Source of the DNA: Curtobacterium sp. MCBA15_008
GTDB taxonomy: Bacteria; Actinomycetota; Actinomycetes; Actinomycetales; Microbacteriaceae
DNA: 64,000 nucleotides
NCBI RefSeq assembly: GCF_001865065.1
Contig: NZ_MJGN01000045.1
Span: forward strand, 54,542 to 118,541
Direction of reading: 5' to 3'
The notes below the pieces were generated by a model, which was not told the DNA's origin, searched no databases, and saw only the letters and a list, made by a program, of their open reading frames with translations. The stretch's first letter is position 1. The number at the start of each line of letters is the position of its first letter. This document shows positions 7,827-15,408 of this stretch, one piece after another. Position numbers and translations under genes: made by a program.

Positions 7827-8408
7827 ATGGGGGAAAGCATCGTGCTGCTGATTCAGGCGCCGCGGCGAGCGGCACTTGAAGCAGAGGGGTGGGTCGTCGT
7901 GGCTCGGTCGTTCGGAGCCCAGCTCGACTCAAACAGCATCAACGTCGAACGACTGCAGGCGATGGTTGCTCAAGCTGAGGGAACGGTGCGGGAAATTACA
8001 GACACTGACGTCGATGCCGTGCTGCACCTGGACGCCGCGACCGTTGAGGACTATCCGGGTAGTGCCGCGACGCAACATGCGGCCCTCGACCGACGTGCAG
8101 CGACGCCGAGCGCTTCACGGCGAGCGTTCGGCGCGTTCGTGCCCGACGCCGAACTCGTCGCAATGACCTTCGTTGACATCGACGGAGCAGATGCTGAGAC
8201 GCAATTCACCGTCGTCCACCGAGCCTGGCGCGGTCGAGGTTTGAGCGTCGCAGTGAAAGCGGCATCCGTTCTCGCACTCACAGCAGAAGGTGTCACGCGC
8301 TTCCGCACCGGTGGTTCGGCAGACAATGCCGCGATCCTCCGAGCAAACGATGCGCTGGGCTACGTCCGCGACGAGGAATGGGTGACGCTCGTGCCGAACG
8401 GCCGGTAA
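7827..8408 (+). CDS. GNAT-family N-acetyltransferase
   Basis: 193 residues from ATG 7827, with no strong ribosome site and the -10-like AAGTAT just upstream, so possibly leaderless. The acetyl-CoA-binding motif A is visible as VHRAWRGRGLSVAVK, followed by the typical GNAT end (NAAILRANDALGYVRDEEWVTL). The N-terminal half fits the variable acceptor-binding part. Uses acetyl-CoA to modify an unknown amine. Stands alone between two minus-strand genes. Confidence 0.8.
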   Translation: MGESIVLLIQAPRRAALEAEGWVVVARSFGAQLDSNSINVERLQAMVAQAEGTVREITDTDVDAVLHLDAATVEDYPGSAATQHAALDRRAATPSASRRAFGAFVPDAELVAMTFVDIDGADAETQFTVVHRAWRGRGLSVAVKAASVLALTAEGVTRFRTGGSADNAAILRANDALGYVRDEEWVTLVPNGR

Positions 8409-8758
8409 CCGCTCCTTATCAGTACAGCCGAAACCGCAGGACGGGCCCGTCCCGCTGCGGTTGCAGCTGGACGAGCCCAATCGATCTGCCGGGATGGCGA
8501 GCAGTCATCGGTGTGCTGTTAATCGCGCGGTCACACTGGTGGCTGGTCGAGTCGCTGGCATCATCGGTGCAGCTCGAGGAAGCCTTCCGCTTCCGCCTCG
8601 CGCCCGACGGCCGCGGGTAGCACTGCACCACCGACTTCGGGCCAGGCGGTTTGGGTTGAAGTCAATGCGTGCGGCAGCGTACGTCCGTTAGTCGCAAGGA
8701 ATCCCTCCGTCCTCTGATGCGGGGACAGGATAGGGAGTGTCGGCGGCTCTCCGGTCCG
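8409..8758. other. Intergenic, about 350 bases
   Basis: No complete gene seen. The plus strand around 8460-8620 keeps a short open stretch (AVIGVLLIARSHWWLVESLA, then FRFRLAPDGRG) that may be a gene remnant, but it lacks a ribosome site. No clear terminator. Confidence 0.3.
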
Positions 8759-9415
8759 TCAGGCAGCGGCGGATCGGCGGGAGGGAAGGGTGCGCCCGTG
8801 TACCTTCGCGCGGTCCTCAGCGGCCGACTTGAGCTGCTCAGCGAGTTCGGTGAACTGGTCGAGTGCAGGGTTGACGCCGACGAGGGTGAACTCACGCGTC
8901 ACGACCTCGAGGTCGAGCTGCCACACGTCTTCGAGGATCCGACGCATCCATGCGGTGGCATGGTTCCACCCCTCGCGAGGGGTGCCGGCGGCGTAGTTGC
9001 CGCCCTGCACGGTGACGAGCACGGCAGGCTTGCCGGCCGTGACGGGGTCCGCGCCCGGCGCCATACGTGGGTCGGTGATGACCATGTCGACGTAGGACTT
9101 GAAATGCTGTGAAACGCCGAAGTTGTAGAGCGGCACGGCGAACAGCAGCGCCTCCGCGTCGGCGAGCTCGTCGGTGAGGGTGCGGGCGAGCTCTATGGAC
9201 GCTCGCTGCTCCGGCGTGCGGTCACTGTCCGCTTTCATCGATCCCGCGACCGCGTTCGCCCAGGCATTTGCGGGTACGGGCTCGACGCCGATGTGGCGGC
9301 GCACGACGGGAGCGTCTGGTTCCAGGGCCGCCCACTCGCTCTCGACGACGTCGGCCAGAGCTCGGCTGGCGGAGCCGTCGACACGAATGCTGGCATCAAG
9401 ACGGAACAAGGACAT
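8759..9415 (-). CDS. FMN-dependent NADH-azoreductase family flavoprotein
   Basis: 218 residues, start ATG 9415 after GGAGGAG. Flavodoxin-like fold of the AzoR/AcpD family: N-terminal MSLFRLDASIR where the FMN phosphate binds, LLFAVPLYNFGVSQHFKSYVDMV as the typical central motif, and VTVQGGNY in the flavin site. Reduces azo dyes and, more physiologically, quinones by two electrons. Divergent from an HxlR-type redox regulator, with two dyad operators in between, so probably induced by quinones or thiol stress. Confidence 0.85.
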   Translation of the reverse strand: MSLFRLDASIRVDGSASRALADVVESEWAALEPDAPVVRRHIGVEPVPANAWANAVAGSMKADSDRTPEQRASIELARTLTDELADAEALLFAVPLYNFGVSQHFKSYVDMVITDPRMAPGADPVTAGKPAVLVTVQGGNYAAGTPREGWNHATAWMRRILEDVWQLDLEVVTREFTLVGVNPALDQFTELAEQLKSAAEDRAKVHGRTLPSRRSAAA

Positions 9416-9493
9416 GGAACTCCTCCGGTAGGTGGGTCAGCGTGACCGATATCGCTCTCCGGACCCATCGGGGCCCGTCCTCGGCTCGCTTTG

Positions 9494-9508
9494 GTTACTC
9501 CCGGTAAC
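9494..9508. promoter_or_regulatory. Inverted-repeat operator GTTAC-N5-GTAAC
   Basis: Perfect 5-base arms with TCCCG spacer in the divergent azoreductase/HxlR promoter region. A second copy of the same arms lies 41 bases downstream. HxlR-type redox regulators such as QorR bind GTAAC/GTTAC dyads, which fits. Confidence 0.6.
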
Positions 9509-9548
9509 GGTCTACGCTGACATGGCCGGTCACTGCAAATGAGCCCCT

Positions 9549-9564
9549 GTTACCGCGCAGTAAC
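9549..9564. promoter_or_regulatory. Second inverted-repeat operator GTTAC-N6-GTAAC
   Basis: Same arms as the site at 9494-9508 with a 6-base spacer, 23 bases before the start of the HxlR-type gene. Its position suggests autoregulation. Confidence 0.6.
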
Positions 9565-9586
9565 TGAGTACGATCGAAGAGAGCCG

Positions 9587-10027
9587 ATGAGCGAGACGAC
9601 CAGTGATCAGGTTCGCGACGAGCAGCGCGAGCGGTTACTCACCGCGCTTCCGGCGATGAGCCGCATGTGCACTATGCACAACCCGGAACTGTTCCGATCG
9701 CTCCTCGGGCGCATCGGCGACAAGTGGACTTTGCTCGTCATCGGGATTCTCGGCGAGCGACCGCACAGGTTCACCGAGCTGGCCGCCATCATCCCCGGGA
9801 TATCGCGTCGCATGCTGACGGTGACGCTTCGCGCCCTCGAACGCGACGGATTGGTTGTCCGCACCGTGTTCGCTGAGGTACCTCCTCGCGTGGTCTACGA
9901 CCTCACCGAGCTGGGGCGGTCGCTCCAAGATGTCGTGCTCACCCTCGGCGAGTGGGTGGTGGAACACCAGGAAGTTATAGCGGGAGAACGGCTCGCATTC
10001 GACGAGCGGAACGGGTTGCAGGACTGA
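9587..10027 (+). CDS. HxlR-family redox-type transcriptional regulator
   Basis: 146 residues from ATG 9587. Residues ~35-115 form the HxlR winged helix (LLGRIGDKWTLLVIGIL, then RFTELAAIIPGISRRMLTVTLRALERDGLV and a YDLTELGRSL wing). Cys28 in MSRMCTM sits just before the domain, where QorR/HypR-type members carry their redox-sensing Cys. Divergent from the azoreductase gene and flanked by two GTTAC/GTAAC dyads. Most likely represses both genes until oxidised by quinone or disulfide stress. Confidence 0.85.
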   Translation: MSETTSDQVRDEQRERLLTALPAMSRMCTMHNPELFRSLLGRIGDKWTLLVIGILGERPHRFTELAAIIPGISRRMLTVTLRALERDGLVVRTVFAEVPPRVVYDLTELGRSLQDVVLTLGEWVVEHQEVIAGERLAFDERNGLQD

Positions 10028-10276
10028 TATTTCTAGCTTCGACGACGAGCAAGCGCGCCCAGCGGAGCCTGAGCTGCAGCGCTTGCCGCGGCGGCGCGGG
10101 AGTAGCGGGCCCAATCGATTTGTGGGGTAGGACGCCGCTGGGTGAGGAGCCGGCACCTCGGCGACGCTACGGCCAGTTGAGAGAGCTTGAGTCGAAGGCG
10201 AACGCGCAGGACCGGGGTGCCGACGGTCTTCCCTTCGTGGTGCGGCTACGTCAGGTTGACGCGTGATAGGCCGTTG

Positions 10277-11008
10277 TCAGTCGATCGTGGCTTGGCGGTC
10301 CGGAGCGAGGATGGTCTCTTCGCTGGTGCTCGTGGCTGTGGTGTAGCCGCGCAGCAGGGCGGTGAGTACGTCGGTAAGTCGGGGTTCTACGTCCACGATG
10401 GCTCGTGCGAGAGCTGCATCGGATTCGTACAGCTCGCGCAGGGCGGTCCCTGAGGCTGACATTTGCCAGAGCGCCCCGGCCAGGCCGGTCGCAGTGGCGA
10501 CAGTGTTCGAAGCCTGTACGTCGCTCAAAGGCAGGAGCCGTTGGAGGCTGCGCTGTACGTTCGCCGAACAACCGAGCGCGGTGAGTTTGAATCGCCGGGC
10601 GGAATCCAAGGACACTCCGCGCTCGAGATTCATCGGGGTGTGAGCCAGGAGGTCACAGAACAAGGGGCGCGACGCAAGTGACGCGGAGACGGTCCTCCCG
10701 ATGTCAGTGATGGTGTCGTCGGACGGCGCGGGCAGGGCGCCTCCTGCCAATGAATCGAGTGCTCCCGCTACGGCGAGGGACCACTCCAACCACCCCTCCG
10801 CGGACAGCCGCAGGAAAATCTCTTCACGGGTTTCGAAGTAACGAAGTAGACCCGACTTGTGCAGACCGACGCCGGCTGCGATGTCAGTAAGCGTGACTGC
10901 GCGGACGCCCCGCTCCACGGCAAGCCGTCGAGCGGAGTCCATGATCGACGTCTCCCGGTCCTGCTTTGCACGTGGGCTCCGTGCCCGCTCGTAGCTCTCG
11001 GTCGTCAT
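10277..11008 (-). CDS. TetR-family transcriptional regulator
   Basis: 243 residues; ATG 11008 chosen (MTTESYERARSPR) because upstream codons overlap the operator and divergent promoter. The TetR HTH is at ~25-70 (SIMDSARRLAVERGV, LTDIAAGVGLHKSGLLRYFETREEIF). The rest is the helical ligand domain. A perfect 9-base-arm dyad lies between it and the divergent SDR gene at 11067, so it probably represses both. Ligand unknown. The stretch 10028-10276 downstream holds no gene. Confidence 0.88.
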   Translation of the reverse strand: MTTESYERARSPRAKQDRETSIMDSARRLAVERGVRAVTLTDIAAGVGLHKSGLLRYFETREEIFLRLSAEGWLEWSLAVAGALDSLAGGALPAPSDDTITDIGRTVSASLASRPLFCDLLAHTPMNLERGVSLDSARRFKLTALGCSANVQRSLQRLLPLSDVQASNTVATATGLAGALWQMSASGTALRELYESDAALARAIVDVEPRLTDVLTALLRGYTTATSTSEETILAPDRQATID

Positions 11009-11018
11009 CGCGCCATCG

Positions 11019-11039
11019 TAGCGCAACAGGGTTGCGCTA
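11019..11039. promoter_or_regulatory. TetR-type operator, perfect dyad
   Basis: TAGCGCAAC-AGG-GTTGCGCTA: perfect 9-base arms and a 3-base centre, 10 bases upstream of the tetR start and 27 upstream of the SDR start. Its size and place are typical of a TetR operator. Confidence 0.75.
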
Positions 11040-11066
11040 GTTGCAAAACGGTGTTTTACTAAGTCC

Positions 11067-11930
11067 ATGACAACCCAACAGACATGGTTCATCACCGGTT
11101 CCTCACGCGGCTTTGGCCGCTCCCTCGCCATCGCAGCCCTCCGTGCCGGTGACTCAGTCGCAGCCACCGCTCGAAAGCCCGAGCAACTTGCCGACCTGGT
11201 GGAGGAGTTCGGGGATCGAGTGCTTCCGCTTGCCCTCGACGTGACAGACGCTCAGGCAGCCTCGTCGGCCCTCAATGCAGCAGCAGCCAGGTTCGGACGA
11301 GTGGACGTGGTTGTGAACAACGCGGGGTACGCGAACCTCGAACCGGTCGAGACAGCAAGCGACGACGAGTTCCGTCGTCAGTTCGAGACGAACTTCTGGG
11401 GCGTGTACAACGTCTCGAAGGCAGCCGTTCCCATCCTGCGTCGTCAGGGTGGTGGCATCATCATTCAGTTCTCCTCCGTCGGTGGCCGTGTCGGCGGGAC
11501 CCCCGGGCTCGGTTCGTACCAGGCAGCGAAGTTCGGCATCGACGGACTCACCCGCGTGCTCGCCACCGAGACGGCGCCGTTCGGGATCCGGTACCTCGTT
11601 GTCGAGCCGGGCGGTTTCGCCACGGACTGGGCTGGCTCATCGATGAACGTGCACTCAATCCCTGACGACTACCAGGCATCCGTTGGAGCATTCGCTGAAC
11701 GCCTTCGAGGAACGGAGCAGGCTGGGGATCCGGACCGCGCGGCCGAAATCCTCGTGCGCGTCGCGAAGCGGGACAATATGCCGACCCATCTCGTGATGGG
11801 CGCCTACGCCGCTCAACTCGCCATGGACTACTCCCGCGCGCAGATCGAGGAGGCCGCGACCTGGGCCAGCGTCTCCGCGTCTGCCGACTTTGACGCTCCC
11901 CGCGTTGAACTTCCGACTGACGAAGCCTGA
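11067..11930 (+). CDS. Short-chain dehydrogenase/reductase
   Basis: 287 residues. Classical SDR: TGSSRGFG (residues 10-17) for NADP binding, NNAG at about 87-90, catalytic Ser in the FSSVGG segment and YxxxK as YQAAK. The long C-terminal tail and FGRSLA-type N-terminus match the oxidoreductase group often annotated as ketoreductase-like. Substrate unknown. First gene of a two-SDR unit controlled by the divergent TetR protein; 28 bases separate its stop from the next start. Confidence 0.88.
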   Translation: MTTQQTWFITGSSRGFGRSLAIAALRAGDSVAATARKPEQLADLVEEFGDRVLPLALDVTDAQAASSALNAAAARFGRVDVVVNNAGYANLEPVETASDDEFRRQFETNFWGVYNVSKAAVPILRRQGGGIIIQFSSVGGRVGGTPGLGSYQAAKFGIDGLTRVLATETAPFGIRYLVVEPGGFATDWAGSSMNVHSIPDDYQASVGAFAERLRGTEQAGDPDRAAEILVRVAKRDNMPTHLVMGAYAAQLAMDYSRAQIEEAATWASVSASADFDAPRVELPTDEA

Positions 11931-11958
11931 TCGAGACAGCTGACCGAGGGTGGACGAC

Positions 11959-12702
11959 ATGAGTCAGTTTGCAAACAAGGTGGCACTGGTCACCGGAGCT
12001 GGATCGGGCATGGGGCGAGCAACCGCCATGCTCCTGGCCCACCGAGGGGCCGCAGTCGGGGTGATGGGCCGCCGAGCGGCGAAACTTGAGGAAGTCGTCG
12101 ATCGCATCACTGCGGATGGAGGGCGAGCACTAGCCATCCCCGGCGACGTCAGCAAGCCCGAAGATGTCGAACGCGCTGTAGAGAGCACGTACAGCGCCTT
12201 CGGAGCGCTGCACCACGCGGTCAACAACGCAGGCATTTCCGGAGACTTCACGCCGCTCGTAGACATGACGCCCGAGCAGTGGCGACGTACCGTCGAGATC
12301 GACCTCAACAGCCTCTTCTATGGTCTGAAGTACGAGGTTCCGGCGATTCTTGCCGCCGGAGGCGGCTCAATTGTCAACGTATCGAGCGTGTTTGCCGATC
12401 GTGGCGGGCCGACCGCGGACTATTCCAGCGCGAAGCACGGCATCCGCGGGCTCACTCGCACCGCGGCGATCCAGTTCGGACGGCAGGGGGTGCGCGTGAA
12501 CGAGCTGCAGCCAGGAGTCATCGACACGGAGATGACTCAGGCGAACCCCGAGGGGGCACAAGCAGTGGCCGACACGGGTATTCCCCTAGGCCGAGTCGGC
12601 ACTGGCGAAGAGATCGCGACTGCCATCGCGTTCCTGCTCTCCGATGAGGCGTCCTACATCAACGGCGCTCATCTTGCCGTCGATGGCGGATTCCTCGCCT
12701 GA
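11959..12702 (+). CDS. Short-chain dehydrogenase/reductase, FabG-like
   Basis: 247 residues; ATG 11959 preferred since GGGTGG lies 6 bases upstream (a GTG at 11950 would add three residues). TGAGSGMG cofactor motif, NNAG, catalytic Ser in VSSVF, YSSAK and the C-terminal AVDGGF ending typical of classical SDRs. Probably cotranscribed with the SDR at 11067 under TetR control. The two may act in successive alcohol/ketone steps on one substrate; that is inference. Confidence 0.88.
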   Translation: MSQFANKVALVTGAGSGMGRATAMLLAHRGAAVGVMGRRAAKLEEVVDRITADGGRALAIPGDVSKPEDVERAVESTYSAFGALHHAVNNAGISGDFTPLVDMTPEQWRRTVEIDLNSLFYGLKYEVPAILAAGGGSIVNVSSVFADRGGPTADYSSAKHGIRGLTRTAAIQFGRQGVRVNELQPGVIDTEMTQANPEGAQAVADTGIPLGRVGTGEEIATAIAFLLSDEASYINGAHLAVDGGFLA

Positions 12703-12829
12703 GTCTGCCAAGGGGCTCCGGCGACGCCGTCGGGTGCAAGCAGGCGGAGCCCCGGGCGCCGTCGGTAGCGCGCAATCGTGGCCCGAGTCGGGCATAAACA
12801 CCGCCTATGGGCGTTACCGCTCAGGAAGA

Positions 12830-12848
12830 TAGCCGGTACAGCCGGCTA
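12830..12848. promoter_or_regulatory. Inverted repeat upstream of rclA-like gene
   Basis: TAGCCGG-TACAG-CCGGCTA, 7-base perfect arms, ending 38 bases before the GTG start. Candidate operator for the flavoprotein gene; no regulator can be assigned from the sequence. Confidence 0.45.
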
Positions 12849-12886
12849 CCCGAGCAGACGAAGCCATCGAAGCAACAAGGAGCACA

Positions 12887-14263
12887 GTGTCCACAACGAC
12901 AAGCAACACGCTTGAAGTAGACGTCCTCGTGATCGGCTGGGGCAAAGGCGGGAAGACACTCGCAGCGCAGCTCTCGGACGCGGGTCGCAGCGTCGCGATC
13001 GCGGAGCGAAGCCCGGCGATGTACGGCGGGACCTGCATCAACATCGGTTGCGTCCCAACGAAGGATTTGATCACGGCCGCTGACGAGCGACGCCGGGAAG
13101 ACGCCCCGGGTGAGTACTTCCGGACGTCGTTGGAGGAGCGGCACGCGCTGGTTGCGAAGTTGAACGCAGCGAATCACGCGGCGCTTGCGAGCCGGCCCGA
13201 CGTGACGATCCTGGACGGAGCTGCCCGGCTCACCGGCCCTCACGATGCGGTCGTCTCTACCGCTGAAGGCGACATCGCCGTGCACGCAGAGAGCATCATC
13301 ATCGGCACCGGTGCTCAACCGGCGAGGTTGAACGTGCCCGGCGAGGACAGCCCGGTCGTGTTCGATTCCACCACCATCCAGCAGCTTGAAAACCTCCCGC
13401 CTCGACTGGTCGTCATCGGCGGCGGGTTCATCGGTGCTGAGTTCGCGAGCATGTTCGCCGGCTTCGGCTCGGAGGTAGTTCTCCTCAACAGGAGCGCGAT
13501 GCTCTTCCCGCAGGTCGACGACGACGTTCGCCCCTTCATCGAGGACGCCCTCACCGATCGGGGCGTTCGCGTCGTCAATGGCGTGGAAGTGACGTCAATC
13601 GAGGACGGTGGGGAGGGAACGGCTACGGTGCGTACCGACTCCGGCGACTTCGACGCTGAAGCGGTCCTGGTTGCGGTTGGCCGAGTCGCCGACAGTCTCG
13701 AGCTGGGCCTCGATGTTGCCGGTGTCGACCGCGATGAGCGCGGTTTCATTCGTGTGGATGGAACGCTTCGCACGAACCACGGCCATATTTTCGCCGTTGG
13801 AGATGTGAACGGTGGCCTTCAGCACACCTACATTTCGCTTGACGACGGACGAATCGTCGCGGACCAGATCCTCGGCGGCGGGCAGCGGCGTACGGACGAC
13901 CGCGTGGCAGTTCCGGTGACAACGTTCCTGACACCGCCGTTGTCGCAGGTGGGACTGACAGAACGCGAGGCTCGGGAGGCGGGTTACGACGTGAAGGTCG
14001 CTTCGAAGGCTGTGGCCGCGATCGCGGCGATGCCCCGTCCGAAGATCGTGGGCAACACACACGGCGTGATCAAATTCGTGACCGATTCCGCGACGGAGCA
14101 GATCCTCGGAGCAACCGTGTTCTCCGTCGACTCTCAAGAAGTGATCAACCTCATCGCGCTGGCAATGCGTCTGAACGCGACGGTACGGGATCTTCGCGAT
14201 GGGCTTTGGACGCACCCCTCGAGCACCGAGGCGCTGAACGAGGTCCTGCAGGTGATCGGCTGA
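12887..14263 (+). CDS. rclA: RclA-like pyridine nucleotide-disulfide oxidoreductase
   Basis: 458 residues from GTG 12887, preceded by AAGGAG. Two-dinucleotide-domain flavoprotein: the N-terminus reads GWGKGGKTLAAQL, with MYGGTCINIGCVPTK holding the redox Cys50/Cys55 pair; then an NAD-binding GGGFIGAEFASMFAGFG, FAVGDVNGGLQHTYISLDDG, and TPPLSQVGLTEREAREAG in the interface domain. These segments are very close to what I recall of E. coli RclA, the hypochlorous-acid-induced Cu(II) reductase, and closer than to lipoamide dehydrogenase or mercuric reductase. Likely a cytosolic NADH-dependent protector against reactive chlorine or copper. Regulation here would not be by RclR (an AraC protein), which is absent. 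Confidence 0.85.
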   Translation: MSTTTSNTLEVDVLVIGWGKGGKTLAAQLSDAGRSVAIAERSPAMYGGTCINIGCVPTKDLITAADERRREDAPGEYFRTSLEERHALVAKLNAANHAALASRPDVTILDGAARLTGPHDAVVSTAEGDIAVHAESIIIGTGAQPARLNVPGEDSPVVFDSTTIQQLENLPPRLVVIGGGFIGAEFASMFAGFGSEVVLLNRSAMLFPQVDDDVRPFIEDALTDRGVRVVNGVEVTSIEDGGEGTATVRTDSGDFDAEAVLVAVGRVADSLELGLDVAGVDRDERGFIRVDGTLRTNHGHIFAVGDVNGGLQHTYISLDDGRIVADQILGGGQRRTDDRVAVPVTTFLTPPLSQVGLTEREAREAGYDVKVASKAVAAIAAMPRPKIVGNTHGVIKFVTDSATEQILGATVFSVDSQEVINLIALAMRLNATVRDLRDGLWTHPSSTEALNEVLQVIG

Positions 14264-14451
14264 TACGCGGGCGCTCGTAGTCGTGATGGGCTCTGGTCGG
14301 CTCCGCTCCTGCCAGGGACGGACCGATCAGTGTCGGGCAAGGCCGCGCTAACAGCCCCAACGTCGGCATGTCGGATGAGCTGTTGATCGGTTCCTGCAAC
14401 CCGGGTTTGCATATGCGCTTGTCGGGTTGAACGCGAGCTGTTCAAACTTCG

Positions 14452-15327
14452 TCAGGCGACTGTCGCGCTCCGCTCTTGCGTCTCGGATGCGCCGCCGCTT
14501 GCCTGCTTCAAGCCGTCGCCGAGCGAGGCAAGCGCACGTTCGCCGACGGACCCGGCTGCGGCGTGGAACAGGACGAGAAGCTCGCCCGATTGCCCAGGAA
14601 TCAGCAGCGTCTGGCAGACCAACGTGACCCGACCGAACGGCGGAATCCAATGATCTACGGGGCCGACGTAGTGCGGTCTCGCATCGTGGCGCGCCCAGAG
14701 GCGTCGGAAGTCAGCATCACGGATAGAGAGCTGTCCGACGATCTCGCGGAGGCGTGGGTCGTCCGGATCCGCTCCGAACCGGAGGGTCGCAACTGTCCGT
14801 TCCGCGGTCTCCCGCCAATTCGGATCGGCCGCGCGGGCGGCATCTGAGAACACCAGTAACGGCAGGTTCACGCCGGGCTCCAGCGCCCCCGGTGCCATCG
14901 CTCGTGCAAGGTCGTTGGCGGCCAACACATCCTGATTGCCGTCCATCACGTATCCAGGGGTGTGATCCCACGCGCCCAACAGTGCTCTTACGCCGGCATC
15001 AATTGGCTGCGAGAACGGAACGGTCCGGGAGGATCTCGTTTGCAGGCCCCGTAGACGGGTCAACCGCGTCATGTGCTCAAGCGCATCGTCGTCCAGCAAG
15101 AGTGCCCGACCGAGCGCGCGGAGCACCTGGTCGGAAGGCTGCCGGTCCCTCCCCTGCTCGAGGCGGAGGTAGTACTCCTGGCTGATGCCAGCCCGCGTTG
15201 CAACCTCGTCCCGTCGCAGTCCCACCACACGTCGCGCCTTCAGCGTCACCAGCCCGACGTCTTCGGGTTGGATCAGTGCTCGACGTGCCCGCAGGTAGTC
15301 GCCCAGCGGAGATTCAGACTGGAACAT
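14452..15327 (-). CDS. HTH regulator with MmyB-like ligand domain (MLTR)
   Basis: 291 residues from ATG 15327. N-terminal XRE-type HTH with the family signature LGDYLRARRA, RRVVGLRRDEVATRAGIS and EYYLRLEQGRDRQPS, then the MLTR ligand-binding domain (~110-280: YVMDGNQDVLAANDLARAM, RFGADPDDPRLREIVGQLS, FRRLWARHDARPH). These regulators usually repress a neighbouring oxidoreductase and respond to small molecules. Convergent with the rclA-like gene. Two further full-length relatives lie at 27955 and 48436, plus a ligand-domain-only relative at 18187. Confidence 0.88.
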   Translation of the reverse strand: MFQSESPLGDYLRARRALIQPEDVGLVTLKARRVVGLRRDEVATRAGISQEYYLRLEQGRDRQPSDQVLRALGRALLLDDDALEHMTRLTRLRGLQTRSSRTVPFSQPIDAGVRALLGAWDHTPGYVMDGNQDVLAANDLARAMAPGALEPGVNLPLLVFSDAARAADPNWRETAERTVATLRFGADPDDPRLREIVGQLSIRDADFRRLWARHDARPHYVGPVDHWIPPFGRVTLVCQTLLIPGQSGELLVLFHAAAGSVGERALASLGDGLKQASGGASETQERSATVA

Positions 15328-15408
15328 GCACTCAGGATCCAGCTCCGGACGGCTCGCACGCATCGGTCGAATGACCACATTGCCGACAGCAGCGGAACGA
15401 TCACGTCC

